A DNA stretch of 64,000 nt, taken from Lachnospiraceae bacterium. Lineage in GTDB: Bacteria > Bacillota > Clostridia > Lachnospirales > Lachnospiraceae. Position 1 is the first letter of the stretch. Every line of letters starts with the position of its first letter. The notes under the pieces are model-generated. The model saw only the letters and a list, made by a program, of their open reading frames with translations, was not told the origin of the DNA and ran no database searches. Of the stretch, positions 9,650-18,171 are shown in pieces. Both the position numbers and the translations under genes were made by a program. The stretch covers positions 1 through 64,000 of the forward strand of contig JAFLTE010000006.1 in assembly GCA_022510565.1 (NCBI GenBank). The letters are read 5' to 3'.

Positions 9650-10630
9650 CTATACACAGTAAATCTGATCTGTTTTGGGTCTGTCCAGATAACGCTTCTC
9701 ATCCTCATTGTAAATGATCCGGTCATTGCCCTTAGTCGTTCTTCCGACAATTACAGCCGGAATGCCCTCCTGCGCCAGCGACTCGACAAGCATTTCGCCG
9801 TCATCCGTCACCATAATCAGGCAGCCACCTGATAACAACTCGTAGGGATTGAGCCCAAAAAATTCACAGATTTCTATTGTCTCCTGCTTCACAGGAATTT
9901 TCTTCAAATCGATTTCCAGTCCAACGCCTGCTCTCTGTGCCAGCTCCCATAAGGCTCCGAAAACGCCTCCTCTGGAAACATCGTGCATCCCACAAACGCC
10001 GGACTTCATGGCGGTGGCGGCCTCCGGTATGACAGACAGATACTTGTCGTATGCCGCCGCTTCTTCTATCATGCGTGCCGGATATCTGGTGCTCAGTTCT
10101 TCTCTCCGCTCTCTGGCTAGCCGCACCGTTCCTTCCAGTCCAATCCACTTACTAATTACAATATCTTGGTTCGGACCTATGGCTCGCATGGAGTTTGTGT
10201 CCTCCGGGCTCTGTTTTCCTATGCCGCTCACCGTCATAATCGGTTCTTCAATTCCCGCTGTTACTTCGGTATGTCCGCCTATAATATCCACGCCGCACCC
10301 ATTACAAATCTCCTGCGCCTGTTCCATCATCTGCTGCAGCTGAGTCTCTTCCGCCTTCTCCGGAAGCAAAACGGAAAGCATAACGCCCACCGGTTGTGCG
10401 CCTACTGCCGCAATATTGTTTAACGCCATCGGAATGGCATAGGCGCAAATGTCTTCGATCGGCGCGCTCACGGGGGTTACGGACAGCGCCACGTCATATC
10501 CTTCCCCAAACGATAAAACGGCGCAGTCTGCCCCTACACCTGCGCCATTTATCACTTCATCTCTGTTGTTATGAATTTTCTTAAGAACGGAACGTTTCAG
10601 CACGTTCTCCGATATTTTTCCTCTTTTCAT
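9650..10630 (-). CDS. AIR synthase-related (PurM/HypE/ThiL superfamily) protein
   Basis: 326 residues with the PurM-like two-domain ATP-binding fold. GADCAVLSFG, the metal/ATP-binding segment VDIIGGHTEVT and the C-terminal HDVSRGGVFGALWELA and ELLSGGCLIM are visible. The family covers HypE, ThiL, SelD and PurM. No hydrogenase maturation genes are near and the HypE C-terminal Cys is absent, so it is best left as AIR synthase-related. Lies 55 bases upstream of the Lrp gene and 24 bases downstream of the VanW-type gene, on the same strand. Confidence 0.8.
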   Translation of the reverse strand: MKRGKISENVLKRSVLKKIHNNRDEVINGAGVGADCAVLSFGEGYDVALSVTPVSAPIEDICAYAIPMALNNIAAVGAQPVGVMLSVLLPEKAEETQLQQMMEQAQEICNGCGVDIIGGHTEVTAGIEEPIMTVSGIGKQSPEDTNSMRAIGPNQDIVISKWIGLEGTVRLARERREELSTRYPARMIEEAAAYDKYLSVIPEAATAMKSGVCGMHDVSRGGVFGALWELAQRAGVGLEIDLKKIPVKQETIEICEFFGLNPYELLSGGCLIMVTDDGEMLVESLAQEGIPAVIVGRTTKGNDRIIYNEDEKRYLDRPKTDQIYCV

Positions 10631-10654
10631 GCCTTTGCGCCTGACTGTATTAAT

Positions 10655-12172
10655 CTACCACACCAGCGGCACTTCCTCGGGCGGCAGTTCTGCCGCCGCT
10701 GCCTCTTCCTCCGCTGCAGCTTGTGCCGCTGCCGCATCTGCCGCCGCTCTGTAAGAACCTGCTACCGCTTTGACTTCATCAATGCTGTTGGTTGCTATCG
10801 CCGCCATAATGGCATTGCGCGCCCCTTCATCCGCAGTGGCAACTCCGACGGTTGCACTTCTCGGTGCCTTCATATAAGAACTGCTGTTAATCTGTTCCCT
10901 GCTGACTTCCACACCGTTCTCCCGAACCACTTTCCACAACTGCGCTTTATATCCGATATGCGCCGACTGCACAGAACAGTACCCTACCGGTCGGGATTCA
11001 TCCACATAGATAACTTCCTCCTCCGGCACTGTTCGCTCCAACACAACGCTCTCATAGATAACTTCGCGATTGCTGTCTCTTGTCTCCACACCGTAAATCG
11101 TAAACGTAATATGCTTGTCAGGTGTCGTTGAGCCCTCTATATAAATCGGATAGTCCGTATTGTTCTTAAACTTGAAATCCTTACCGGAGGATTCCGCAAT
11201 TGCAGCATCTGCAGAAGGATCCACATAGGTCACAATCATGGAATGATTATACCGCTCCGTCACTTCCAGTTCCGATAGAAGCACGGCATTGTACAGCGTC
11301 GTAGATACTTGACAAATTCCTCCTCCCAGGCTGTCCACCACCTGCCCGTTCAGATAAGAGCCTGCCATATAATAACCATTCGCCTCGGTAAACGGGGCTA
11401 CTGCCTCGTAGGCGGAGAACTCTTCTCCCGGAAACAGAGTCGTACCGTTAATCAGATTGCATCCATTCGACACATTAGCGCTTCTGGAACCGCCGGATGT
11501 GGAATAACTGGTGGTAAAAGTACCCAGTACATCCTTAACCTGAGCCAAATCCTCCGCCTTGCCTATCGGTTCGTCCACAACAATCACCAAATCGATAGCA
11601 CAGCCCTCGCCGTTCCAATCACCGGTAAGATAATCATACACTGCATTCGCGGAAGCCTCCGTATCAACCATAACGCCGGAGTTTCCTTCCGTAATCTCAA
11701 AGCCTTCCTCCGTCTTAATCATGGTGGCATTGACTGCTTCTTGATTATACTGTCCCGCATTTTCCTCAATCAAAGTCTTAATCTTCTCTTTATCAAAGTC
11801 AAATACTATTTCATATATTTTATTTTGATGTTCGAGGTCTTTTAATTCTTTATAGCACTGCAGGATATCGCCGTCCCGACCGAAATTGGAGGCCTCGTCC
11901 AGAATACTCTCATTGGCCCACTTAAGCCCGAGTTCGGAAGCTGTGGTGACTATCGTACCTCCGTTTACTGCATTCAGCGTAATCTCTGATTCACCAAAAG
12001 AATCAACATAAGCCTTAATCTTATCTCCGGCTTCCTGAGTCGTCATTCCGGACAGATTAATATCATCTGCATAAATGCCTGATTCAATTTTATTCTCTTG
12101 TGCGCTGACAGGCATCGTGATAACCGCCGACACGGCTATGGCGAGCAGAACCGCCTTTGACATTTTTCTCAT
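10655..12172 (-). CDS. secreted VanW-family wall protein with peptidoglycan-binding domain
   Basis: About 505 residues. Signal peptide, then a PG_binding_4-like domain (~35-215, IYADDINLSGMTTQEA), then the VanW domain (~225-400) with GGGICQVSTTLYNA, and an Ala/Glu-rich C-terminal tail after residue ~430. An upstream in-frame ATG exists at 12181, but AAAGGA sits 8 bases before ATG 12172, so the shorter start is preferred. VanW proteins are found near vancomycin-resistance genes, but single copies are common in Clostridia and their biochemical role is unknown; no van genes are present here. Confidence 0.85.
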   Translation of the reverse strand: MRKMSKAVLLAIAVSAVITMPVSAQENKIESGIYADDINLSGMTTQEAGDKIKAYVDSFGESEITLNAVNGGTIVTTASELGLKWANESILDEASNFGRDGDILQCYKELKDLEHQNKIYEIVFDFDKEKIKTLIEENAGQYNQEAVNATMIKTEEGFEITEGNSGVMVDTEASANAVYDYLTGDWNGEGCAIDLVIVVDEPIGKAEDLAQVKDVLGTFTTSYSTSGGSRSANVSNGCNLINGTTLFPGEEFSAYEAVAPFTEANGYYMAGSYLNGQVVDSLGGGICQVSTTLYNAVLLSELEVTERYNHSMIVTYVDPSADAAIAESSGKDFKFKNNTDYPIYIEGSTTPDKHITFTIYGVETRDSNREVIYESVVLERTVPEEEVIYVDESRPVGYCSVQSAHIGYKAQLWKVVRENGVEVSREQINSSSYMKAPRSATVGVATADEGARNAIMAAIATNSIDEVKAVAGSYRAAADAAAAQAAAEEEAAAAELPPEEVPLVW

Positions 12173-12183
12173 AAAAGCCATCC

Positions 12184-12213
12184 TTTCCCCCGCATAATTG
12201 CCCCTGCGGGAAA
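12184..12213 (-). promoter_or_regulatory. hairpin that overlaps the ribosome site of the VanW-type gene
   Basis: On the minus-strand transcript, TTTCCCGCA (12213-12205) can pair with TGCGGGGGAAA (12194-12184), and the 3' arm runs directly into the ribosome site AAAGGA. There is no trailing T-run, so it is not a terminator. Pairing would partly hide the ribosome site. Confidence 0.45.
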
Positions 12214-12239
12214 ATTGTGATAGAATATAATAGTTCTGT

Positions 12240-12338
12240 TTACCGCACTACCGAGAGCAGAAGCGGAACAATCATTGCAATGACAAGTAATACAATAATA
12301 ATAGAAGAAATAATCTTCTTTTTTCTTCGATTAAGCAT
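12240..12338 (-). CDS. 32-residue single-TM microprotein
   Basis: ATG at 12338, TAA at 12240. The product begins MLNRRKKKIISS and continues as one hydrophobic helix rich in Ile/Val/Leu, ending with Arg: a positive-inside membrane microprotein. A strong ribosome site GGGGAGG sits 9 bases before the ATG. It is 58 bases upstream of the VanW-type gene on the same strand. Only 38 bases separate it from the divergent gene at 12377, so its promoter would lie inside that gene. No family recognised. Confidence 0.5.
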   Translation of the reverse strand: MLNRRKKKIISSIIIVLLVIAMIVPLLLSVVR

Positions 12339-12376
12339 AAAGTGAATCCTCCCCACTTTCTGAAAGGATATTATAT

Positions 12377-12994
12377 ATGAATTTCATACTAAATGCAAGC
12401 GCTCTCATATTTTCCGCCGCAGTCTTTCTGTACATTTTAAAAAGCAATAAAAAAGATGCTCATTCTCAGGACGATTTCTGGGAGCGGGAGCGTGCGGCTA
12501 ACAGCACCAGACGCAAACCGCTGGACGATTTGGACTATATCAAACTTCCTGTAGAACAGTTTCCCATGACGTTGCTCGAGGATGTCCCTAAAGTGGAGGA
12601 CTATAAGCAAATTATCCTCTCATTGAGCGAGCTGCCCATCGTAAATTTTACGGGCATCAGCAATACAGAGTTGAAACTGCGCTACGGCGCACCCAACATT
12701 GATCTTTTGATTTCCTATGACCAGAACTATACTCTCTTGGTTCGTACTTTACAGCAGTGGGCACAGGTACTCTATGATAACGGGTATATAGATGAAGCTC
12801 GTCAGTTATTGGAGTTCTCCGTCTCCACCGGCACCGATGTGAGTGCTACTTATCGTCTTCTGTGCCAAATTTACCGGGAACAGAATACCCCCGAAAAAAT
12901 CAGCAACCTCTATCCCATAGCGGAAATGCTGAATTCTGCTATGCAGAAGTCTATCGTCCGTACTCTGCAAGAAGCCGATCAATCCGACGACTAG
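12377..12994 (+). CDS. membrane-anchored hypothetical protein
   Basis: 205 residues. One N-terminal TM helix (~3-20) followed by a charged linker and a mostly helical cytoplasmic domain; the C-terminal ~80 residues (WAQVLYDNGYIDEARQLLEF...) resemble a TPR-like pair of helices. Ribosome site GAAAGGA. It overlaps the convergent exonuclease gene by 44 bases. Function not recognised. Confidence 0.75.
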   Translation: MNFILNASALIFSAAVFLYILKSNKKDAHSQDDFWERERAANSTRRKPLDDLDYIKLPVEQFPMTLLEDVPKVEDYKQIILSLSELPIVNFTGISNTELKLRYGAPNIDLLISYDQNYTLLVRTLQQWAQVLYDNGYIDEARQLLEFSVSTGTDVSATYRLLCQIYREQNTPEKISNLYPIAEMLNSAMQKSIVRTLQEADQSDD

Positions 12995-13667
12995 CCTCGC
13001 TGCGTGTCAGCTTTTCAATGTCATAATCTATTATCAGTTTATGCCTGTCCACTAATTTATATAACTGCTCTTTTTGAGGGATAGTGATGGGTGTGTCCCG
13101 TTTCGCTTGGTAGCGCAGAGTCTTCGGGCGAAACAGGCTCTTATCTTGCTCCATCTCTTCTTTATCATAAAACTGCTCTGCCAACTTCCGATACAATTCC
13201 ACGGTAGCCTTTGCATCGTGAAGGGCCCGGTGCGCACTATGTTCGATGCCGTAATGCTTACACAAATAAGGCAGGCTTCTACTCTCTAAATCCGCCAGAT
13301 ACTTGCGGGCAATTTTTAATGTGTCAATGCCCTGCTTCTCGAAGCTTAGTTTTTGATTCACCGCCGCCTTTTTTATAAAGGAATAGTCAAACAGTATGCT
13401 GTGTCCTAAAAGCACAAAGTCTCCGATCATTTCCAGTAGATTCGGAAGCATTTCCTCAATCTTCGGCGCGGACGCTAACTGCTCATCGCGTATTCCTGTC
13501 AACGAGACAATCCGTTCCTCCAATTTTCTGTCGGGATTGACTAAAGTTTCCCACTCTTCCACAATTAGGTTATTCTCTACCTTGACGACTCCAATCTCAA
13601 TAATCTTATCTGTTTTCGGATTCAGCCCGGTCGTCTCCAAATCAATGCAAACATATGAATCTGTCAT
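12951..13667 (-). CDS. DnaQ/PolC-epsilon-type 3'-5' exonuclease
   Basis: 238 residues from ATG 13667, chosen because GAGGAG lies 5 bases upstream; an in-frame ATG at 13703 has no ribosome site. DEDDh exonuclease motifs are intact: ExoI DLETTG, ExoII LLGHSILFDYSF and ExoIII HRALHDAKATVEL. The C-terminal ~65 residues (after ~175) are an extra Lys/Arg-rich helical tail often seen in clostridial homologues. Likely a proofreading or repair exonuclease acting apart from PolC. Overlaps the convergent gene at its 3' end. Confidence 0.88.
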   Translation of the reverse strand: MTDSYVCIDLETTGLNPKTDKIIEIGVVKVENNLIVEEWETLVNPDRKLEERIVSLTGIRDEQLASAPKIEEMLPNLLEMIGDFVLLGHSILFDYSFIKKAAVNQKLSFEKQGIDTLKIARKYLADLESRSLPYLCKHYGIEHSAHRALHDAKATVELYRKLAEQFYDKEEMEQDKSLFRPKTLRYQAKRDTPITIPQKEQLYKLVDRHKLIIDYDIEKLTRSEASRRIDRLLAEYGR

Positions 13668-13862
13668 TGTATCTCCTCTAATCCTTATACGACATTTTAT
13701 CATATTCCGGAGTTATCGCACGCCCTGCACTTAATCTACTCTAAATTTATAAACTGTAATTACATTTTAAATTAAGAAAACGTGTAATGCTAAATATATT
13801 GTATATTAAATCAAGTATGCGTGATATATATAGTATATATTTTGTTTTCCTACTGTTTAATA

Positions 13863-13917
13863 GGGATATTTACCAAAATATTCCAAATAGAATATTCCTA
13901 TTGCAAATTGGAATATT
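13863..13917. promoter_or_regulatory. array of four AATATTCC/GGAATATT boxes upstream of the XRE regulator
   Basis: GGGATATT (13863-13870), AATATTCC (13877-13884), AATATTCC (13891-13898) and GGAATATT (13910-13917), with centres 14, 14 and 19 bases apart. They end 43 bases before the GTG of the XRE gene, in an otherwise AT-rich gap of 293 bases. Such an arrangement fits a cooperative operator, probably autoregulatory. Confidence 0.6.
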
Positions 13918-13960
13918 TTATGGAGTGAATTTGGTCTAAAATAAAAGCAGGAATAACACT

Positions 13961-14314
13961 GTGCGTATGAGAACACGAATCAAGGAACTAAGATTGGAAA
14001 AAAATTTAACACAAGAGTCCCTCGCAAAGCATCTGGGCGTAAATCAAGCCACTGTAAGTAAACTGGAAAACGAATCAACTACACCTGACGCAACGCTTCT
14101 ATTACGTTTATCACATTTCTTTCATGTCTCAACAGATTATGTCTTGTATCTATCCGAGCAGCGTCAAAGTGCAGATTTACTCTTAGCAGACAACATGCAT
14201 CACCTCAAGAAATATCAGCACCTTATTTCCTTATATCAGAAAATGACACCCAAACAGCAGCACGATTGCTATAACTTCGTTCGTAGTATAATGGGCGACG
14301 ATGTAAATTGCTAA
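13961..14314 (+). CDS. XRE-family transcriptional regulator
   Basis: 117 residues. Cro/CI-type HTH (~7-61: RLEKNLTQESLAKHLGVNQ, SKLENESTTPD) plus a ~50-residue C-terminal helical part that probably dimerises. GTG start at 13961 with AGGA 8 bases upstream; ATG at 13967 is the alternative. It stands alone between genes pointing the other way, downstream of repeated AATATTCC boxes, which suggests self-control. No phage or mobile genes are next to it. Confidence 0.85.
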   Translation: MRMRTRIKELRLEKNLTQESLAKHLGVNQATVSKLENESTTPDATLLLRLSHFFHVSTDYVLYLSEQRQSADLLLADNMHHLKKYQHLISLYQKMTPKQQHDCYNFVRSIMGDDVNC

Positions 14315-14421
14315 ACATCCGAATATAGCATTTCTGACAGATTGACAGACCACCCTATATGCAAACTACCATTCCTGTCATATCTGTTCTGCGTGTACCC
14401 ACTTATGTGAGGCACGTCTAA

Positions 14422-14447
14422 AGGGCGGAATATAATCATTCCGCCCT
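14422..14447 (-). terminator. hairpin downstream of galT
   Basis: AGGGCGGAAT and ATTCCGCCCT form a perfect 10-bp stem with a 6-base loop, 17 bases past the galT stop. The T-run on the minus strand is short (TTT), so termination may be weak or the hairpin may act as an mRNA end. Confidence 0.65.
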
Positions 14448-14463
14448 CACATCTTCTACAACA

Positions 14464-15972
14464 TTAGTTATTTAAACTTTCCACAAACTTGTCGAATGCC
14501 GCCTGCCCTTCAGGTGTCCTCTTATACACGCCTGCATCTTCCAACACCTGCATAAACACATATCCAATCTCCTTATGCAGAATATCCGTCACATTCTCTT
14601 TCGTGATGTTGTCGTATTTAGGCAGAAATTCCTCCACCCAGTCAGCATGCTTTTCCAACACTTCATCCTTGCGGATATCCGCGCCGGAAAGAATGGCATC
14701 TGCGAGAAGCTCCATCTCGTCCTTTAATCTGGCGGGAAGCACTGCCAGTCCCATCACTTCTATCAGACCGATATTTTCCTTCTTAATATGGTGTAGATTC
14801 GCATGCGGATGATATACACCGAGCGGATGTTCTTCGGTTGTTATGTTATTGCGCAGCACCAAATCCAACTCGAATTTATCGCCCCTCTTTCTGGCAATCG
14901 GCGTAATTGTATTATGCGGTTCTCCGTCCGTCTGGGCAAAGATAAACGCAGATTCATCCGTATAGCCTCTCCAGGCATTTAAGATGACATCCGCTAGCGC
15001 AATCAATCTGTCAGAATTCTCGGAGGATATACGAATCACCGACATGGGCCAATTGACAATACCGGATTCCACATCTTCAAAACCCTTGACGGTAAAGGTT
15101 CTCTCTACCTTAGCTCTTGCCATGGCGAACTCATAGTGGCCGCCCTGGAAATGGTCATGACTTAAGATAGAGCCGCCCACAATCGGCAGGTCCGCATTGG
15201 AACCCACAAAATAGTGCGGGAACTGCTTTACGAAGTCGAATAATTTACAAAACGTATCATGCTCAATCTTCATCGGTATATGCTGAGAATTAAATACGAT
15301 ACAGTGCTCGTTATAATATACGTAAGGAGAGTACTGGAATCCCCACTTACTGCCGTTAATTGTCACCGGAATGATTCTGTGGTTCTGTCTGGCAGGATGA
15401 TTGACACGCCCTGCATAGCCCTCGTTCTCAATACATAAAAGACACTTGGGATATCCGCTCTGTTTCGCATTCTTGGCTGCGGCAATTGCCTTCGGATCCT
15501 TTTCCGGCTTGGACAAATTGATGGTGATGTCCAGGTCACCGTACTTGGTGGGCGCTATCCACTTCTGATCCTTCTTAATACGGTATCTTCTGATATAGTC
15601 GGTGTCCTGACTGAGCTTGTAAAAATACTCCGTTGCCTCCTTCGGGTCACGACTGTACTTCTCCTCAAAGGCGGAAATCACTTCGCTCGGTCTCGGCACA
15701 AGCATACTCATAATCTTCGTGTCAAACAAATCCCGATACACGATGCTGTTCTCTGTCATGATGCCCTGCTCATAAGCATAATCCATCATGCGGGAAAGTA
15801 CCGACTCCAGTTCATCAACACTCATTGTGACATCCGTGGCGCTTTCTTCCGGTTCATCCAGCCTAAAAAGTTCAAGCAGTCTGTTCGTTGTATAAATCTT
15901 ATCCGCTTCCTCAATCAGTCCGGTCTGCAGTCCGTACTGTACCAATTTATTAATATCTTCCTGAATCGTCAT
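14464..15972 (-). CDS. galT: UDP-glucose--hexose-1-phosphate uridylyltransferase (type 2)
   Basis: 502 residues, the long Firmicutes GalT type (the E. coli type is ~350). The nucleotidyl-transfer site reads SHDHFQGGHYEFA. Transfers UMP between UDP-glucose and galactose-1-phosphate in the Leloir pathway. Starts 16 bases after galK on the same strand and is surely cotranscribed with it. galE and a transporter are not in the window. Confidence 0.95.
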   Translation of the reverse strand: MTIQEDINKLVQYGLQTGLIEEADKIYTTNRLLELFRLDEPEESATDVTMSVDELESVLSRMMDYAYEQGIMTENSIVYRDLFDTKIMSMLVPRPSEVISAFEEKYSRDPKEATEYFYKLSQDTDYIRRYRIKKDQKWIAPTKYGDLDITINLSKPEKDPKAIAAAKNAKQSGYPKCLLCIENEGYAGRVNHPARQNHRIIPVTINGSKWGFQYSPYVYYNEHCIVFNSQHIPMKIEHDTFCKLFDFVKQFPHYFVGSNADLPIVGGSILSHDHFQGGHYEFAMARAKVERTFTVKGFEDVESGIVNWPMSVIRISSENSDRLIALADVILNAWRGYTDESAFIFAQTDGEPHNTITPIARKRGDKFELDLVLRNNITTEEHPLGVYHPHANLHHIKKENIGLIEVMGLAVLPARLKDEMELLADAILSGADIRKDEVLEKHADWVEEFLPKYDNITKENVTDILHKEIGYVFMQVLEDAGVYKRTPEGQAAFDKFVESLNN

Positions 15973-15988
15973 TTTATCATCCCCCTAC

Positions 15989-17152
15989 TTACAATTCTCT
16001 CGGTCCGTCACCAATCTCCACTACGTAGAAATCAGCAGTCTTGCCGGTACGTTCTCTGTAAGCCGTACCTACTTTTTCCTGAAATGTATCAACCGCTTCA
16101 TCCTTTACGATACTGACTGTACAGCCGCCGAAACCGCCGCCTGTGATGCGGGAACCGATAACACCGTCAATCTTCCACGCTTCCTCCACCAGCACGTCAA
16201 TTTCCTCGCAGGATACCTGATAGTCATCCCGAAGTGATACGTGAGATGCATTCATCAACTCCCCGAACAGTTTCAAATCGTTATTTTTCAGCGCCTCTAC
16301 CGCACGGACTGCTCTCCGATTCTCATACACTGCGTGCTTTGCTCTCTTGACGCGTACCTCATCCTTGATGACAGATTTATTCGCTTCAAACTCTTCCTCG
16401 GTAAGATCGCCCAGTCCTTTGATGTCAGTCACTGTCTGCAGCTCGGAAAGTGCCGTTTCACACTCGCTTCTGCGCACATTGTACTCAGAGTTAACCAGAG
16501 AGTGTTTTACATTACTGTTTGTTACCACAATCTTGGCACCACTCAGCTTAAGAGGTGCGTACTCATAAGATAAATCCGCCGTATCAAGGAAAATCGCATG
16601 ATCCTTTTTGCCCATGGCGGAGGCGAACTGGTCCATAATACCACAGTTCATACCATTAAAATTATTCTCGGAGTATTGACCGATCTGTGCCAACTCAACA
16701 TTCGTCACATCAAACCCGTACAGCTCTTTCAGCAAATACCCCGTCAGCACCTCAAGTGATGCGGAAGACGAAAGTCCCGAACCGTTAGGAATATTGCCGT
16801 TTAATACAATATCCAACCCACAGTCCATCACCATGCCTCTGCCTGCAAAGGCCCACATAACACCCTTCGGATAGTTCGTCCAATCTGCTTCCTTCGACGG
16901 TGTCAGGTCATCTAAGCTGCTCTCGATCACACCCATACTCTCAAAGTTCATGGAATAAAAGTTTAATTTTCTGTCTCCTCTTTTCCTGACAGCGGCATAT
17001 GTACCGATAGTCAGTGCACACGGAAAAACATGTCCCCCATTGTAATCAGTGTGCTCGCCGATCAGGTTGACGCGTCCCGGTGCGAAGTAAACCTTTGCTC
17101 CTTCACTGTTCCCGTAAAGCTGTGCAAATTTGTTCAGTACTGTTTCTTTCAT
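15989..17152 (-). CDS. galK: galactokinase
   Basis: 387 residues from ATG 17152, which has GAAGGAG nearby; the reading frame extends further upstream without a ribosome site. GHMP kinase motifs are complete: GRVNLIGEHTDYNGG (substrate), GSGLSSSASLEV (ATP loop) and ITGGGFGGCTV (motif 3). Phosphorylates galactose to galactose-1-phosphate for GalT. Driven by a promoter just behind the AraC-type gene, which is transcribed in the same direction and is a likely regulator. Confidence 0.96.
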   Translation of the reverse strand: MKETVLNKFAQLYGNSEGAKVYFAPGRVNLIGEHTDYNGGHVFPCALTIGTYAAVRKRGDRKLNFYSMNFESMGVIESSLDDLTPSKEADWTNYPKGVMWAFAGRGMVMDCGLDIVLNGNIPNGSGLSSSASLEVLTGYLLKELYGFDVTNVELAQIGQYSENNFNGMNCGIMDQFASAMGKKDHAIFLDTADLSYEYAPLKLSGAKIVVTNSNVKHSLVNSEYNVRRSECETALSELQTVTDIKGLGDLTEEEFEANKSVIKDEVRVKRAKHAVYENRRAVRAVEALKNNDLKLFGELMNASHVSLRDDYQVSCEEIDVLVEEAWKIDGVIGSRITGGGFGGCTVSIVKDEAVDTFQEKVGTAYRERTGKTADFYVVEIGDGPREL

Positions 17153-17226
17153 ACCCCGTTCTCCTTCTCTTATTTTCCCATACATAACTTTATGTTGTTA
17201 TCATATTAAATATTTGCGGGTTGTTA

Positions 17227-17255
17227 AATATCTCATTGTTATATAAACCTGTCAA
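17227..17255 (-). promoter_or_regulatory. sigma-A promoter of galK-galT
   Basis: Minus strand TTGACA (17255-17250), 17-base spacer, GATATT (17232-17227). It starts 5 bases beyond the stop of the AraC-family gene. AT-rich repeats ATATTTAACAA and ATATTTAATAT follow between it and galK and could be regulator sites. Confidence 0.65.
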
Positions 17256-17259
17256 AATG

Positions 17260-18168
17260 TTATCTGGAATCTGAATTGAGACTATTGATTTGATCGATAA
17301 AGTCCTCCACCTGTTTCAGATATTCTTTGTTGCGCCTGGTCTCCCCCTTCTGCATCTCTTTACGATAGCTTGTCGGCGACATCTTCTTCATCTGTTTAAA
17401 TGCCTTAGTGAACACCAGCGGATCCTGATAACCGCAGGAAAGTGCAATGCTCTCGATGGGCAGCGCGGTAAGCTGCAATAGCTCCGTCGCTTTCGTAATA
17501 CGGAAAGTAGCCAAGAACTGCTGCGGTGACATACCTATAGAATTCCGAAAAAGGGTGTAGAGATAACTTCTGTTAATGCAGACATAGTCCGCCACATCCG
17601 TCACTTTAATGGGATTGCAGTAATTGCTCTGTATAAAGGAAACCGCCTTGCGCACATAGTTATTTGCCTTGTCCGCCTCATTCTCGGCGACCTTCGTCCC
17701 TTCTGCTATAATCGACAGAAAAACGCCTAACTGCCCGTTGCGCCGAAGGTCATGGGACAGACCGAACGTATTGTGCTCCATCATATCCTTCACGATTCGG
17801 TACAGCTCCTGCGACTCCTCGGATTTGAAAATAGGCTGTCTCACGGACAGCCCAATATTACCGATATACTCCGCGGCCTGTGTGCCGCTGAAACCCACCC
17901 ATACATAAGTCCACGGGTCATTCTTGTCCGCCTGATAAAATGCCAGTTCATCCGGCGTAATCAGAAAACCGTAACCCGCTTCTAAGGGATACTCCTTGCC
18001 GCCGATTACAAACCTGCCTTTACCGCTTAATATGTAATGTACCAGATAGTGTGGTTTCAATGCCGGTCCGAAACTGTGAAGCCCTTCCGTACGCGACAAT
18101 CCACAGCAATTCACGTAAAGACTTCCCGTCTGCTCTCCGGCAAACTCCAATTTATACGCTTTCTCCAT
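17260..18168 (-). CDS. AraC-family regulator with cupin sensor domain
   Basis: 302 residues. N-terminal AraC-type cupin ligand domain (~15-150: HYILSGKGRFVIGGKEYPL, PDELAFYQAD) and C-terminal double HTH (~185-285: INRSYLYTLFRNSIGMSPQQFL, CGYQDPLVFTKAFKQ). Such proteins sense sugars; its position directly upstream of the galK promoter makes galactose or a galactoside the likely ligand. It starts 3 bases after the hybrid kinase stop, so it is probably cotranscribed with the phosphorelay genes, an unusual partnership. Confidence 0.9.
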   Translation of the reverse strand: MEKAYKLEFAGEQTGSLYVNCCGLSRTEGLHSFGPALKPHYLVHYILSGKGRFVIGGKEYPLEAGYGFLITPDELAFYQADKNDPWTYVWVGFSGTQAAEYIGNIGLSVRQPIFKSEESQELYRIVKDMMEHNTFGLSHDLRRNGQLGVFLSIIAEGTKVAENEADKANNYVRKAVSFIQSNYCNPIKVTDVADYVCINRSYLYTLFRNSIGMSPQQFLATFRITKATELLQLTALPIESIALSCGYQDPLVFTKAFKQMKKMSPTSYRKEMQKGETRRNKEYLKQVEDFIDQINSLNSDSR

Positions 18169-18171
18169 ATA

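Noticed and set aside
10655-12172. Vancomycin resistance gene
   Set aside because: Only the VanW domain is present; no vanH, vanA/B, vanX or regulators. VanW-domain proteins are common in Clostridia without resistance.
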